Source: Polynucleobacter aenigmaticus
GTDB lineage: Bacteria; Pseudomonadota; Gammaproteobacteria; Burkholderiales; Burkholderiaceae
Direction: 5' to 3'
Assembly (NCBI RefSeq): GCF_002206635.1
Contig: NZ_NGUO01000011.1
Span: 93,731-157,730 of the forward strand
Length of the DNA stretch: 64,000 nucleotides
Shown here: positions 1 to 7,387 of the stretch, piece by piece
Layout: every line of letters starts with the position of its first letter
Numbering within the stretch: the first letter of the stretch is position 1
The notes under the pieces: model-generated
Seen by the model: only the letters and a program-made list of their open reading frames with translations
Database searches by the model: none
What the model was told of the DNA's origin: nothing
Position numbers and translations under genes: made by a program

Positions 1-1
1 T

Positions 2-1369
2 GAATGTTATCGTGCATTAGGTATTTTGCATTCGATGTATAAGCCAATGCCTGGCAAGTTTAAGGACTACATCGCGATTCCTAAGATCAATGGGTATCAA
101 TCCTTGCATACAACCTTGTTAGGCCCTTCTGGCGTGCCAGTAGAGTTCCAGATGCGCACTGGCGATATGCATGCTGTTGCTGAGGCGGGTGTCGCGGCGC
201 ATTGGGCTTATAAGGACGGCAAGCCGGATATGAGTGAGGTGCAAAACCGCGCGCATCAATGGCTACAGTCTTTGATCGATATTCAAGATAGTAGCGGCGA
301 TTCACAAGAATTTTTAGAGCACGTCAAAATTGATTTATTTCCAGATGCGGTTTACGTCTTTACTCCGAAGGGGCAAATCAGAGCTTTGCCACGTGGGGCT
401 ACCGCTCTCGATTTTGCTTACTCAATTCATAGTGATGTAGGTAACACTTGTGTAGCTGTCAAGATTAATGGCATGCAGCTACCGCTACGTAGCGAGCTAA
501 AGAATGGCGACATTATTGAGGTAGTGACCTCTGCAAACTCTCAACCCAACCCAGGCTGGCTAGCATTTGTGAGAACTGGTAAAGCGCGAGCCTCTATTCG
601 CCATTCACTTAAGACTAAGCACTACGCTGAGTCTCTGCAGTTAGGTGAGCGCTTATTGGCTAGTGCACTGCGTCAACAAGGTGTTGATGCTGGGTTGCTA
701 TCCCCAGCAGTTTGGGAAAAGCTCCTCCATTGGACTGGGGATAAAACCCGTGAAGAAGGGTGTGTCAATATTGCGCTAGGGCGAAGATCCGCCCAAGAGT
801 TAGCAATTCGATTAAAGATTTTGATTGACGATGGGGGTGGTACAGAGCAAATGCGCTTGGGTGCAACTGACTGGGTTTCTCCTCAGCAAGAAATCGCCTC
901 CCACAACCATCAGCGTCAAGCCATCCTCGTGGATGGACGTGAAGGCAACTCCATCAGCTTCCAAAGCTGTTGTCACCCCATTCCAGGCGATAACATTATT
1001 GGCTACCTCGGCAAGGGTGAGGGCTTGCAAGTTCATACCAATGACTGCTCAGTAGCCCTCAGAATGCTGTCAAAAGACAGTGACAAATGGGTAGAAGTGG
1101 AGTGGGCTAAAGAGGTTAATCGTGAGTTTGAGGTTGACCTTGCGATTGATACTCACCAAGGTAAAGGAGTGCTGGCTAGGGTGGCAAGCAGCGTGACTTC
1201 TGCAGACTCGAACATCATGAATGTATCAATGGACGATCGTTATAAAGAGGATGCGGTCACTATCCGCTTCACAATCCAGGTCTCAGACCGCCTGCACCTC
1301 TCTAAGGTCATGCGTAGTTTGCGTGCCAATCATGATGTGATGCGCGTGACCCGAGTACGAGGCAACTAA
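2..1369 (+). CDS. spoT: Bifunctional (p)ppGpp synthase/hydrolase SpoT, C-terminal part
   Basis: The reading frame is open from the window edge, so the N-terminal hydrolase domain and most of the synthetase domain lie outside. The visible part starts at the end of the synthetase domain (motif IPKINGYQSLHT), continues through a TGS domain (VYVFTPKGQIRALPRGATALDFAY) and a helical region, and ends with an ACT domain (FEVDLAIDTHQGKGVLARV). This arrangement is that of long RelA/SpoT proteins, which make and degrade the stringent-response alarmone. SpoT rather than RelA is inferred from the adjacent greB, a neighbourhood I recall from Burkholderiaceae. The hydrolase active site cannot be checked here. 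Confidence 0.9.
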   Translation, partial: ECYRALGILHSMYKPMPGKFKDYIAIPKINGYQSLHTTLLGPSGVPVEFQMRTGDMHAVAEAGVAAHWAYKDGKPDMSEVQNRAHQWLQSLIDIQDSSGDSQEFLEHVKIDLFPDAVYVFTPKGQIRALPRGATALDFAYSIHSDVGNTCVAVKINGMQLPLRSELKNGDIIEVVTSANSQPNPGWLAFVRTGKARASIRHSLKTKHYAESLQLGERLLASALRQQGVDAGLLSPAVWEKLLHWTGDKTREEGCVNIALGRRSAQELAIRLKILIDDGGGTEQMRLGATDWVSPQQEIASHNHQRQAILVDGREGNSISFQSCCHPIPGDNIIGYLGKGEGLQVHTNDCSVALRMLSKDSDKWVEVEWAKEVNREFEVDLAIDTHQGKGVLARVASSVTSADSNIMNVSMDDRYKEDAVTIRFTIQVSDRLHLSKVMRSLRANHDVMRVTRVRGN

Positions 1370-1385
1370 ATAAGCACAGCCCGCA

Positions 1386-1886
1386 TTATTGGTACTGAAC
1401 GTCTAGGATTTCTATTTCAGTAGGTCCGTTAGGTGTCTGAATTTTGACGCAATCCCCTAAGCGCGCCTTAATCAAGGCCTTAGCAATGGGGGATACCCAG
1501 CTGACATGCCCGCAATCTAAATCGACTTCGTCGACTCCTACGATCGTGATTCGAGTCTTCTTGCCTAAATCCGGACCTTCAAGGCTTTCATAGGTGACGG
1601 TAGCCCCAAAAAAGACTTGTTCAGCATCGGCATCGCCAGATTTTCGGGCCTGGTTATCAACTACCACGGCGAATTCTAGGCGTTGATTGAGGAAGCGAAT
1701 TCGGCGATCGATCTCCCGAAGGCGCTTTTTTCCGTAGATATAGTCGCCGTTTTCTGAGCGATCACCATTGGAGGCGGCCCAGTGCACAACCTTGACAACC
1801 TCAGGCCGGTCAAGGTTCAGGAGCCGTAAAAGTTCGCATTTAATACGTTCGTGGCCAGCGGGTGTGATGTAGTTCTTCTCTTCCAT
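1386..1886 (-). CDS. greB: Transcription elongation factor GreB
   Basis: A 166-residue protein starting MEEKNYITPAGHERIKCELL, with the N-terminal coiled coil of Gre factors and a C-terminal FKBP-like domain. GreB promotes cleavage of backtracked RNA in stalled RNA polymerase. The motif ENGDYIYGKKRLREIDRRIRFL (residues about 50-70) is closer to GreB than to GreA. The frame stays open upstream to 1982, but that extension runs through the tRNA-Arg gene on the opposite strand, so the ATG at 1886 is chosen. It is convergent with spoT, with a 16-bp gap. Confidence 0.93.
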   Translation of the reverse strand: MEEKNYITPAGHERIKCELLRLLNLDRPEVVKVVHWAASNGDRSENGDYIYGKKRLREIDRRIRFLNQRLEFAVVVDNQARKSGDADAEQVFFGATVTYESLEGPDLGKKTRITIVGVDEVDLDCGHVSWVSPIAKALIKARLGDCVKIQTPNGPTEIEILDVQYQ

Positions 1887-1904
1887 GGCATAATTATGGC
1901 TGTT

Positions 1905-1981
1905 GCGGCTGTAGCTCAGTTGGATAGAGTACTTGGCTACGAACCAAGGGGTCGTGGGTTCAATTCCTGCCAGCCGCACCA
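1905..1981 (+). tRNA. tRNA-Arg (anticodon ACG)
   Basis: A complete 77-nt cloverleaf. The acceptor strands are GCGGCTG (1905-1911) and CAGCCGC (1971-1977), followed by discriminator A and an encoded CCA. The anticodon arm CTTGG-CTACGAA-CCAAG gives ACG. The T arm is GTGGGTTCAATTCCTGC. The 3' half from the anticodon stem to CCA is repeated at 8816 and 22428, so this gene is the attachment site of two tandem islands and is the only intact copy. Confidence 0.98.
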
Positions 1982-1989
1982 TACTACAT

Positions 1990-2018
1990 AAGGGTCTCCC
2001 GTCAGGGAGGCCCTTTCT
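1990..2018 (+). terminator. Rho-independent terminator after tRNA-Arg (island-borne copy)
   Basis: An 11-bp stem, AAGGGTCTCCC / GGGAGGCCCTT with one G-T pair, a GTCA loop and a T-rich tail. It sits 8 bp after the tRNA. The island left end brings it in; a related but different hairpin at 22482 appears to be the original chromosomal terminator. Confidence 0.85.
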
Positions 2019-2020
2019 AT

Positions 2021-2139
2021 TTGTACTACTGAACCAATTTTGTACTACTGAATGAGTATTGAATGCTTTATTGAAGCCAGCTAAGCCTTATTCTATAGGC
2101 CCTATGCTTCTAAATTTACTTTTTGCTTGTACTGCTGAA
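2021..2139 (+). promoter_or_regulatory. Three TTGTACTACTGAA sites in the left end of island A
   Basis: Exact copies lie at 2021-2033 and 2040-2052 (19 bp apart), with a one-mismatch copy at 2127-2139. The same three occur in island B at 8902, 8921 and 9008. Further copies lie in both right ends, one direct and one inverted. Multiple short sites flanking an attachment core resemble the arm-type binding sites of tyrosine recombinases or accessory factors. That role is inferred. Confidence 0.6.
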
Positions 2140-2297
2140 TTATTTGCCTAATTAGAGCTTTTGCCTGCTTTTAGGACTATTTCAGACATTCAAAGAAGGG
2201 AATTTTAGCGCTGTCGAGCATCTCAGTTCGGCCAATCCCTGCCATTTCTTTATCCAAACCTCTACGCTGGATCTTTCTAACTACCGGAGGATTTGGA

Positions 2298-2429
2298 ATG
2301 TGGGTTTCAATTGAGTGCACTCATAGGCAGTTACGCTTATTCAGGTTGGTAATGGATTACCGAGTAGTTGTGGTTCTACTAATCATTTGGATGATTTGGG
2401 GCATCTTGAGGTTCTTGAAGATCTTTTAA
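2298..2429 (+). CDS. Possible small single-pass membrane protein (43 aa)
   Basis: An ATG at 2298 follows a strong Shine-Dalgarno GGAGG (2286-2290) with a 7-nt spacer. The 43-residue product has a basic N-terminal part and one clear hydrophobic helix, VVVVLLIIWMIWGIL (residues about 23-37), ending in basic residues. I do not recognise a family. It is the first ORF inside island A, between the conserved left end and the GntR gene. The ribosome site and membrane segment support it; the short length keeps confidence moderate. Confidence 0.45.
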   Translation: MWVSIECTHRQLRLFRLVMDYRVVVVLLIIWMIWGILRFLKIF

Positions 2430-2589
2430 GAAGATGAAATGATGTGATTCCTGCATTTGTTACTAAATAAGCGACATTAAATCAAGTCATCACCGTTCAT
2501 TGAGGCGCTTTGTCTCGAGGACACTGCTTTTAGTGGTGCTGAGGTTTTGATTTATATTAGAACTTAACTTCATTTTTTTAAGCTTACTA

Positions 2590-3270
2590 ATGCCAAGCAA
2601 CTCCAAGGGTGGTCTCAAGCTTCTCAACAAAGATACCCTTTGGGATAAGGCCTATTTGTCTTTAAGAAGTGCATTATTGGCAGGTAAATTTGCCCCTGGC
2701 GAGCGAATTATTTTGAGAAAAGTGGCCCAAGACTTGGGAATTAGTCTTACCCCCGTCCGCGACGCAGTCAATCGTTTAGCGGCAGAAAATGTCCTTGAGC
2801 GGGGTGGAGTGGGACAAGGTGGTGGCGCCTCAGTCCCCTTATTTACGTCGAGTGAGTTCGATCAATTAATGACGATACGAAGCAGTTTGGAGCCCCTAGC
2901 CGGAGAGGCGGCAGCTAAAAACGCAAGCAAATCAGAAATCAATGAAATTTCATCTCTTTTGAACGATATGAGAGATTTGGCAGAAACCGGAAATCTTGCC
3001 TCTTATTTGAATGCTCACTACAAGTTTCATTTTGGGATCTATAAGTTAGCCAAACAACCCATTCTTGTTCAGGCAATTGAAGGGGCCTGGCTCCGTTGTG
3101 GACCAACCTTAAATCTGGCTCTTCCAGACTATAAGCCAGGGCAAAAAAGACATAAATACCATTTGGCCGCTTTAAATGCGCTTAAAAAAGGCGATGGCCC
3201 AGCAGTAGCTAGAGCCATCAAAGCAGATATTGATAGCGCTCGCCAAGACATCTGCAGTTTGCTGGATTAA
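2590..3270 (+). CDS. GntR-family (FadR/FCD type) transcriptional regulator
   Basis: A 226-residue protein. The N-terminal winged helix (residues about 18-75, with the family signature LRKVAQDLGISLTPVRDAVNRL) is followed by an all-helical FCD ligand domain (about 90-220). That domain has histidines (HYKFHFG near 143 and a later RHKYH) of the kind that bind a metal and an organic acid effector. It precedes the operon at 3359-8545 in the same direction and is its likely local regulator. A palindrome at 3317 is a plausible operator. No clear ribosome site precedes the ATG. Confidence 0.88.
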   Translation: MPSNSKGGLKLLNKDTLWDKAYLSLRSALLAGKFAPGERIILRKVAQDLGISLTPVRDAVNRLAAENVLERGGVGQGGGASVPLFTSSEFDQLMTIRSSLEPLAGEAAAKNASKSEINEISSLLNDMRDLAETGNLASYLNAHYKFHFGIYKLAKQPILVQAIEGAWLRCGPTLNLALPDYKPGQKRHKYHLAALNALKKGDGPAVARAIKADIDSARQDICSLLD

Positions 3271-3316
3271 TTTTAATGGAAATATTTGGATAAATTGTTT
3301 TCAAATGAATGTTGTT

Positions 3317-3326
3317 TGTTATAACA
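3317..3326 (+). promoter_or_regulatory. Perfect palindrome TGTTATAACA, candidate GntR operator
   Basis: The 10-bp palindrome lies 33 bp before the tctC start and just after the GntR gene. FCD-type GntR regulators commonly bind short AT-centred palindromes overlapping the promoter of the genes they control. Operator function is inferred from position and symmetry. Confidence 0.4.
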
Positions 3327-3358
3327 TTGTCGGGATTCTTGATTAAAGGGGGTTATGT

Positions 3359-4339
3359 ATGTACGTTTTTAACAAAACAATTAGTAAATTTGTGATTTCT
3401 GTAATGAGCTCATTAATGGTTCTTGGATCAGCGGCAGCCGCTGATTTCCCCATTAAGGAAATTAAGCTAGTAGTGCCCTGGAATGTAGGGGGATCAAATG
3501 ATATTTCAGCTAGATTGATATCTAGAATCTTGGCTGATGAGGGGGTTACGGTCGTTGTAGATAATGTTCCAGGAGCAACGGGAACGATTGGAATGACAAA
3601 AGTGGCTAATGCAGAACCTGATGGCTACACCATCGGAATGGGTACAAGTTCCACAATAGCAATGATTGCGCAAGGTTTAACCCCGCTTAAAAACGAACAG
3701 TTTGCACCAATTGCGCGTGTTACAACTGATCAACTCTTGCTGCTGGTGCCTAAGGACAGCCCAACAAAAGACTTAACTAGTTTTGAAGCAATGGTTAAAA
3801 AGAATCCAGGAAAAATATCAATCGGCACTCCTGGTAGCAATAACTTAAATCATATCTTTGCGGTGATGACTGGAGATGTGGTGAATTCAGAAATCATTAC
3901 CGTTCCATACACGGGCGGAGCTAAGGTCATTGTCGATCTTGCTGGTAAGCAAATTACAGCGGCAGTTTTAAAGCCGTCTGAGAGTAAGGCGCAGATGGAT
4001 TCAAATATGGTTATGCCTTTAGGGGTATTCGCCAATGAGCGGATTAAATCATTGCCTAATGTCCCTACATTCAAAGAAAAGGGCTTCAATGTTTTTCCAT
4101 ATGGACCATTAGTCCAAATGGCCTATCTTGTCGCTCCAGCAAAGACGCCTCCAGAAATTCAAGAAAGACTCATTTCTATTTTCAACAAGGCAATTCAAGA
4201 TCCGCGCTTTAAGGCTGCTTCCGAGGATGGTGGTGCGAAAGTCGATAGTCTCACTGGTAAAGCTTTAGGTACTGAGATTGTTTCAGTAACCAATACGTTG
4301 GCTATTGTTGGCAAAAAAGTTTTTACTGAAAAAAAATAA
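3359..4339 (+). CDS. Tripartite tricarboxylate transporter substrate-binding protein (TctC/Bug family)
   Basis: A 326-residue protein with a signal peptide ending near residue 28 (SLMVLGSAAAA), then the Bug family start FPIKEIKLVVPWNVGGSND and the motif VDNVPGATGTIGM. It should bind a carboxylate in the periplasm for uptake by a TctA/TctB membrane pair. No tctA or tctB is present in the window, so this is an orphan binding protein, as is frequent in Burkholderiales. The ATG at 3359 has a good ribosome site (AAAGGGGG, 6 nt upstream). It is the first gene of the catabolic operon. Confidence 0.9.
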   Translation: MYVFNKTISKFVISVMSSLMVLGSAAAADFPIKEIKLVVPWNVGGSNDISARLISRILADEGVTVVVDNVPGATGTIGMTKVANAEPDGYTIGMGTSSTIAMIAQGLTPLKNEQFAPIARVTTDQLLLLVPKDSPTKDLTSFEAMVKKNPGKISIGTPGSNNLNHIFAVMTGDVVNSEIITVPYTGGAKVIVDLAGKQITAAVLKPSESKAQMDSNMVMPLGVFANERIKSLPNVPTFKEKGFNVFPYGPLVQMAYLVAPAKTPPEIQERLISIFNKAIQDPRFKAASEDGGAKVDSLTGKALGTEIVSVTNTLAIVGKKVFTEKK

Positions 4340-4363
4340 ACATTTGAAATTGAAAGTAGATTG

Positions 4364-5506
4364 ATGAGTCAAATTAAAAAAGTTACCTGCCACGTTGTTT
4401 CTGCTCCTGTAGAAAAGCCTTTTACCTCCTCCAGAGGGTGGATTTATAAAACCCGAGGTTCTTGCATTGTCGAAGTAGAAACAAATGATGGCATGGTAGG
4501 CTGGGGCGAATGCTATGGGCCGTCGGCTGTCTCAAAGGCCTTTATTGATAGCCAATTTGGGCCTCGAATTATTGGTAGAGATCCATTTGACGTAGAGGTA
4601 ATTTGGGAGGATTTGTACAACCGCATTAAGGATTACGGCACTAAAGGCATGGCGATTTCTGCTATTAGTGGTATTGACATTGCATTGTGGGACATTATTG
4701 GTAAGTCTTGTGGTCAACCAATTCATAAATTAATTGGTGGCTCGTATCGAGATGAGGTAACGGCATATGCTACGGGTCTGTATTTTATAGATATGGATCG
4801 ATTGATTGAAGAAGCGGTTGAAGAGGCGATTGAATTTAAGCAAAATGGCTTTACTGCTATTAAGATGAAAATTGGCTTAGGCGACTTAAAGTTGGATATC
4901 AGGCGTGTAGAGGCGGTACGAAAAGCGGTAGGAGATGATATGCGACTGATGGTTGATGCTAATCACTGCTTTACCGTACCTCAAGCCATTAAGATTGGAC
5001 GAGAGCTTGAGAAATTAGACATTGAATGGTTTGAGGAGCCTATCTCTCCTGAAGATTTAGATGGCTATGTTGAAGTGACTCGCGCTCTTGATATGGCTGT
5101 AGCTGGTGGAGAAAATGAATTTACCCGATGGGGCTTTAGAGATATTGTGGTGCGTAAGGCCATGGATATTGTTCAACCCGATGTTTGCGCTGCGGGTGGT
5201 ATTAGCGAATGCCGCAAGATTGCAACCCTTGCCAGTGCACATGGCGTAGAGTGCGTTCCACATGCGTGGGGATCGGTAATAGGGGTTGCTGCAACTCTGC
5301 ATTTCTTGGCAGCACTTCCAGATCAGCCGCCGAGTTTTAAGGGCAACCCTCCACTATTTGAGTTTGAACAATGTGAAAATCCATTCCGCGATTTACTTTC
5401 AGTTGAGCCTATCATTCAGCGTAATGGTAGGGTGAGCGTTCCCAAAGGCCCAGGGCTCGGGATTGAAATTAATCGGCATATCCTTGATCAATACCGAGTC
5501 GCATAG
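4364..5506 (+). CDS. Mandelate racemase/muconate lactonizing enzyme family protein (sugar acid dehydratase or cycloisomerase type), copy 1
   Basis: About 380 residues, the usual length for the enolase superfamily. The N-terminal capping domain (1-125) is followed by the barrel with catalytic KMK (K167, K169), metal ligands D198, E224 and E250, and H300 in CVPHAWGS. Lys plus His bases on opposite faces are typical of the mandelate racemase subgroup, which removes a proton next to a carboxylate. Substrate cannot be read from sequence; aldonate or aldarate dehydration or galactarolactone opening are options. A TTG at 4361 is an alternative start. A paralogue lies at 7388. Confidence 0.88.
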   Translation: MSQIKKVTCHVVSAPVEKPFTSSRGWIYKTRGSCIVEVETNDGMVGWGECYGPSAVSKAFIDSQFGPRIIGRDPFDVEVIWEDLYNRIKDYGTKGMAISAISGIDIALWDIIGKSCGQPIHKLIGGSYRDEVTAYATGLYFIDMDRLIEEAVEEAIEFKQNGFTAIKMKIGLGDLKLDIRRVEAVRKAVGDDMRLMVDANHCFTVPQAIKIGRELEKLDIEWFEEPISPEDLDGYVEVTRALDMAVAGGENEFTRWGFRDIVVRKAMDIVQPDVCAAGGISECRKIATLASAHGVECVPHAWGSVIGVAATLHFLAALPDQPPSFKGNPPLFEFEQCENPFRDLLSVEPIIQRNGRVSVPKGPGLGIEINRHILDQYRVA

Positions 5507-5515
5507 GTTGTTGTT

Positions 5516-6427
5516 ATGCGTTATTTAACATTCATTAGGGGTGAGCAGGCACCTGCAGTAGGCGTTCTGTTAAGTGACTCTTTGAGCGTGCTCGACCTTT
5601 CCCATGCCAGCTGTAGCGAAATCGTGGCTGGTCAAGGGTCTAATTTGCTAAATATGGTTAGGTCAGGTTTACCTGCCTTAACTACGAAAATCACCAGCAA
5701 AATTAAGAGCGGTAGTTATGATCCGGCGGCTGTGTTGCGTCTCGATGCCATTGCAATCTGCGCGCCAATTCCCAGGCCAGGAAAAGTGGTTGGAGCTGCA
5801 TATAACTTTACAGATGCATTGGATGAGCGTTCAATGCCTTACCCAGCTGAGCCAGTTATTTTCATTCGATCTGGAAATACTGTCATCGGCCCAAGTGATG
5901 CCATCCTCATTCCGCCAGATGTCGGCAATGTAGGTTACGAAGCCGAATTAGCTGTCATTATTGGGAAGCGCGCATTATTCATAGAGCCAAAAGAAGCAAT
6001 GGACTATGTCGCAGGTTACACAGTACATAACGATATTAGTGGCAGTGGCTTGATTAAGGAAGATAAAGGTAACTTCGTTCGTGGTAAGAATATGCCAGCT
6101 TCTGCTCCCTTTGGACCATTTCTGGTTACTGCTGATGAGGTGGTGAATCCTTATGCTATCCAAATTAAATTGGATGTAGATGGTAGGGTTCTACAGGATG
6201 GCACCACAGGCACAATGCTTTTCAAAATTGCTGAATTAATTTCTTATATTTCCAAGCAAATGCCTCTTGAGCCCGGCGATATCATTGCAACAGGAACTCC
6301 CGCGGGCCTCGCGATGGTTCAAGAACCCACTGCCTGGCTCGAACCAGGTCAAACGGTCCGTGTCGAACTTGAGGGGCTAGGTATGCTTAATAATCCAATA
6401 AAAAAGGGAGTGCCATTTCTTGAATAA
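5516..6427 (+). CDS. Fumarylacetoacetate hydrolase (FAH) family protein
   Basis: A 303-residue protein with an N-terminal domain and the FAH catalytic domain (from about residue 85). Motifs visible are VVGAAYNF, the metal-binding YEAELAVIIG and HNDIS, and the C-terminal GDIIATGTPAGLA. The family cleaves carbon-carbon bonds of diketo acids or isomerises related compounds using Mg or Mn. Next to a dehydratase-type enzyme and a dehydrogenase, cleavage of a 2,4-diketo-3-deoxy acid to pyruvate plus a smaller acid is a reasonable hypothesis. The next gene overlaps its end by 8 bp, indicating coupling. Confidence 0.88.
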   Translation: MRYLTFIRGEQAPAVGVLLSDSLSVLDLSHASCSEIVAGQGSNLLNMVRSGLPALTTKITSKIKSGSYDPAAVLRLDAIAICAPIPRPGKVVGAAYNFTDALDERSMPYPAEPVIFIRSGNTVIGPSDAILIPPDVGNVGYEAELAVIIGKRALFIEPKEAMDYVAGYTVHNDISGSGLIKEDKGNFVRGKNMPASAPFGPFLVTADEVVNPYAIQIKLDVDGRVLQDGTTGTMLFKIAELISYISKQMPLEPGDIIATGTPAGLAMVQEPTAWLEPGQTVRVELEGLGMLNNPIKKGVPFLE

Positions 6428-7376
6428 AAGATTTAAGGTTCTTTTAACCAATCCGATCTATCCGGAGTTTCATCAAATGCTCTCCGAGGACTGCGACGTA
6501 ATAGTAGCGCCTGATACAAAGCCTGAGACCTTAAAGGGGCTTATTTCAGACTGTGATGGCTTGATAGTGCGCTGTCAGCTACCCCAAGATATTTTTGATG
6601 GGGCGCACCAGTTAAAAGCAGTCGTGCGACATGGTGTTGGGCTAGATTTCATTCCCGTAGATGTGGCAACTCAAAAAGGGATCCCTATTGCGAACTTACC
6701 GGGCTCAAATACAAATGCCGTTGTGGAGTATTGCCTGGCTGCCATTTTTCATTTCCGTCGTCGCTTAGGCTTAATTGACTCAGAGTTACGTGCTCGAGGA
6801 TGGGCAAAAGCCCGCCCGCTAGCTGATCCCTCAAGCGAAATAGCAACGACTACCCTGGGTATCATTGGGTTCGGATCTATCGGAAGCAAATTGGCAAATG
6901 CCGCAACTGGCCTGCAGATGCAAACAATTGCACTGACTAGGCGACCAGAAACATTGCCCAGTGGAGTACGCTCAGCTACCAAAACAGAATTGTTTTCTCA
7001 ATCTGATGTAATAGTAGTTTGCTGTCCCTTAAATGAGGAAACTCGAGGCTTGGTAGATCAGGCCTCAGTCTCCATGATGAAGCCAAATGCCATCCTAATT
7101 AATATTGCCCGTGGACCTGTAGTAGATACACAGGCAATCATCGGCGCACTAAATGCAGGAAAAATTGCTGGTGCTGCCATGGATGTGCATGATCAGCAAC
7201 CATTATCTGGCGAGGAAGCGGTATTCGATTGCCCGAATTTATTGCTCACACCCCACATCGCCTCGATTACTGCTAGCAGTATGCGCGGTATGAGTAAGGG
7301 ATCAGTTCAGACAATTCTAGCGATCCTTAAGGGTAATCGCACTGATAATGTTGTCAATCCAGAAGTATTTGTTTAA
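6420..7376 (+). CDS. D-isomer-specific 2-hydroxyacid dehydrogenase family protein with Gln at the usual catalytic Glu
   Basis: A 318-residue protein. It has the NAD-binding motif GIIGFGSIGSKLA (about 142-154), the catalytic Arg in NIARGPVVD and the catalytic His in LLTPHIAS. The catalytic Glu normally found in the segment DVFxxEP reads DVHDQQP here, so it appears to be Gln; that could weaken His activation. It starts at TTG 6420, inside the end of the FAH gene, with GGGAG about 9 nt upstream. The likely role is oxidation or reduction of a hydroxy or keto acid in the same pathway. Confidence 0.86.
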   Translation: MNKRFKVLLTNPIYPEFHQMLSEDCDVIVAPDTKPETLKGLISDCDGLIVRCQLPQDIFDGAHQLKAVVRHGVGLDFIPVDVATQKGIPIANLPGSNTNAVVEYCLAAIFHFRRRLGLIDSELRARGWAKARPLADPSSEIATTTLGIIGFGSIGSKLANAATGLQMQTIALTRRPETLPSGVRSATKTELFSQSDVIVVCCPLNEETRGLVDQASVSMMKPNAILINIARGPVVDTQAIIGALNAGKIAGAAMDVHDQQPLSGEEAVFDCPNLLLTPHIASITASSMRGMSKGSVQTILAILKGNRTDNVVNPEVFV

Positions 7377-7387
7377 TCGAGAACCTC

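Larger units (their letters stand above)
1935..2234 (+). repeat. Island left end, direct repeat copy 1 (tRNA 3' half plus conserved flank)
   Basis: These 300 bp recur at 8816-9115 with only a few substitutions, at a constant offset of 6881 bp. The first 47 bp (1935-1981) are the 3' half of tRNA-Arg, the presumed crossover core. The rest holds a terminator hairpin, three copies of TTGTACTACTGAA and the palindrome ATAGGCCCTAT (2095-2105). Identity stops at 2234/9115. A shared non-coding end beside a tRNA-derived core is what is expected of related integrative elements. Confidence 0.92.

Noticed and set aside
1887..1982. N-terminal extension of greB through the tRNA-Arg gene
   Set aside because: The frame is open, but it is antisense to a tRNA and gives a peptide seen generally as tRNA-overlap artefact; MEEK at 1886 fits GreB.
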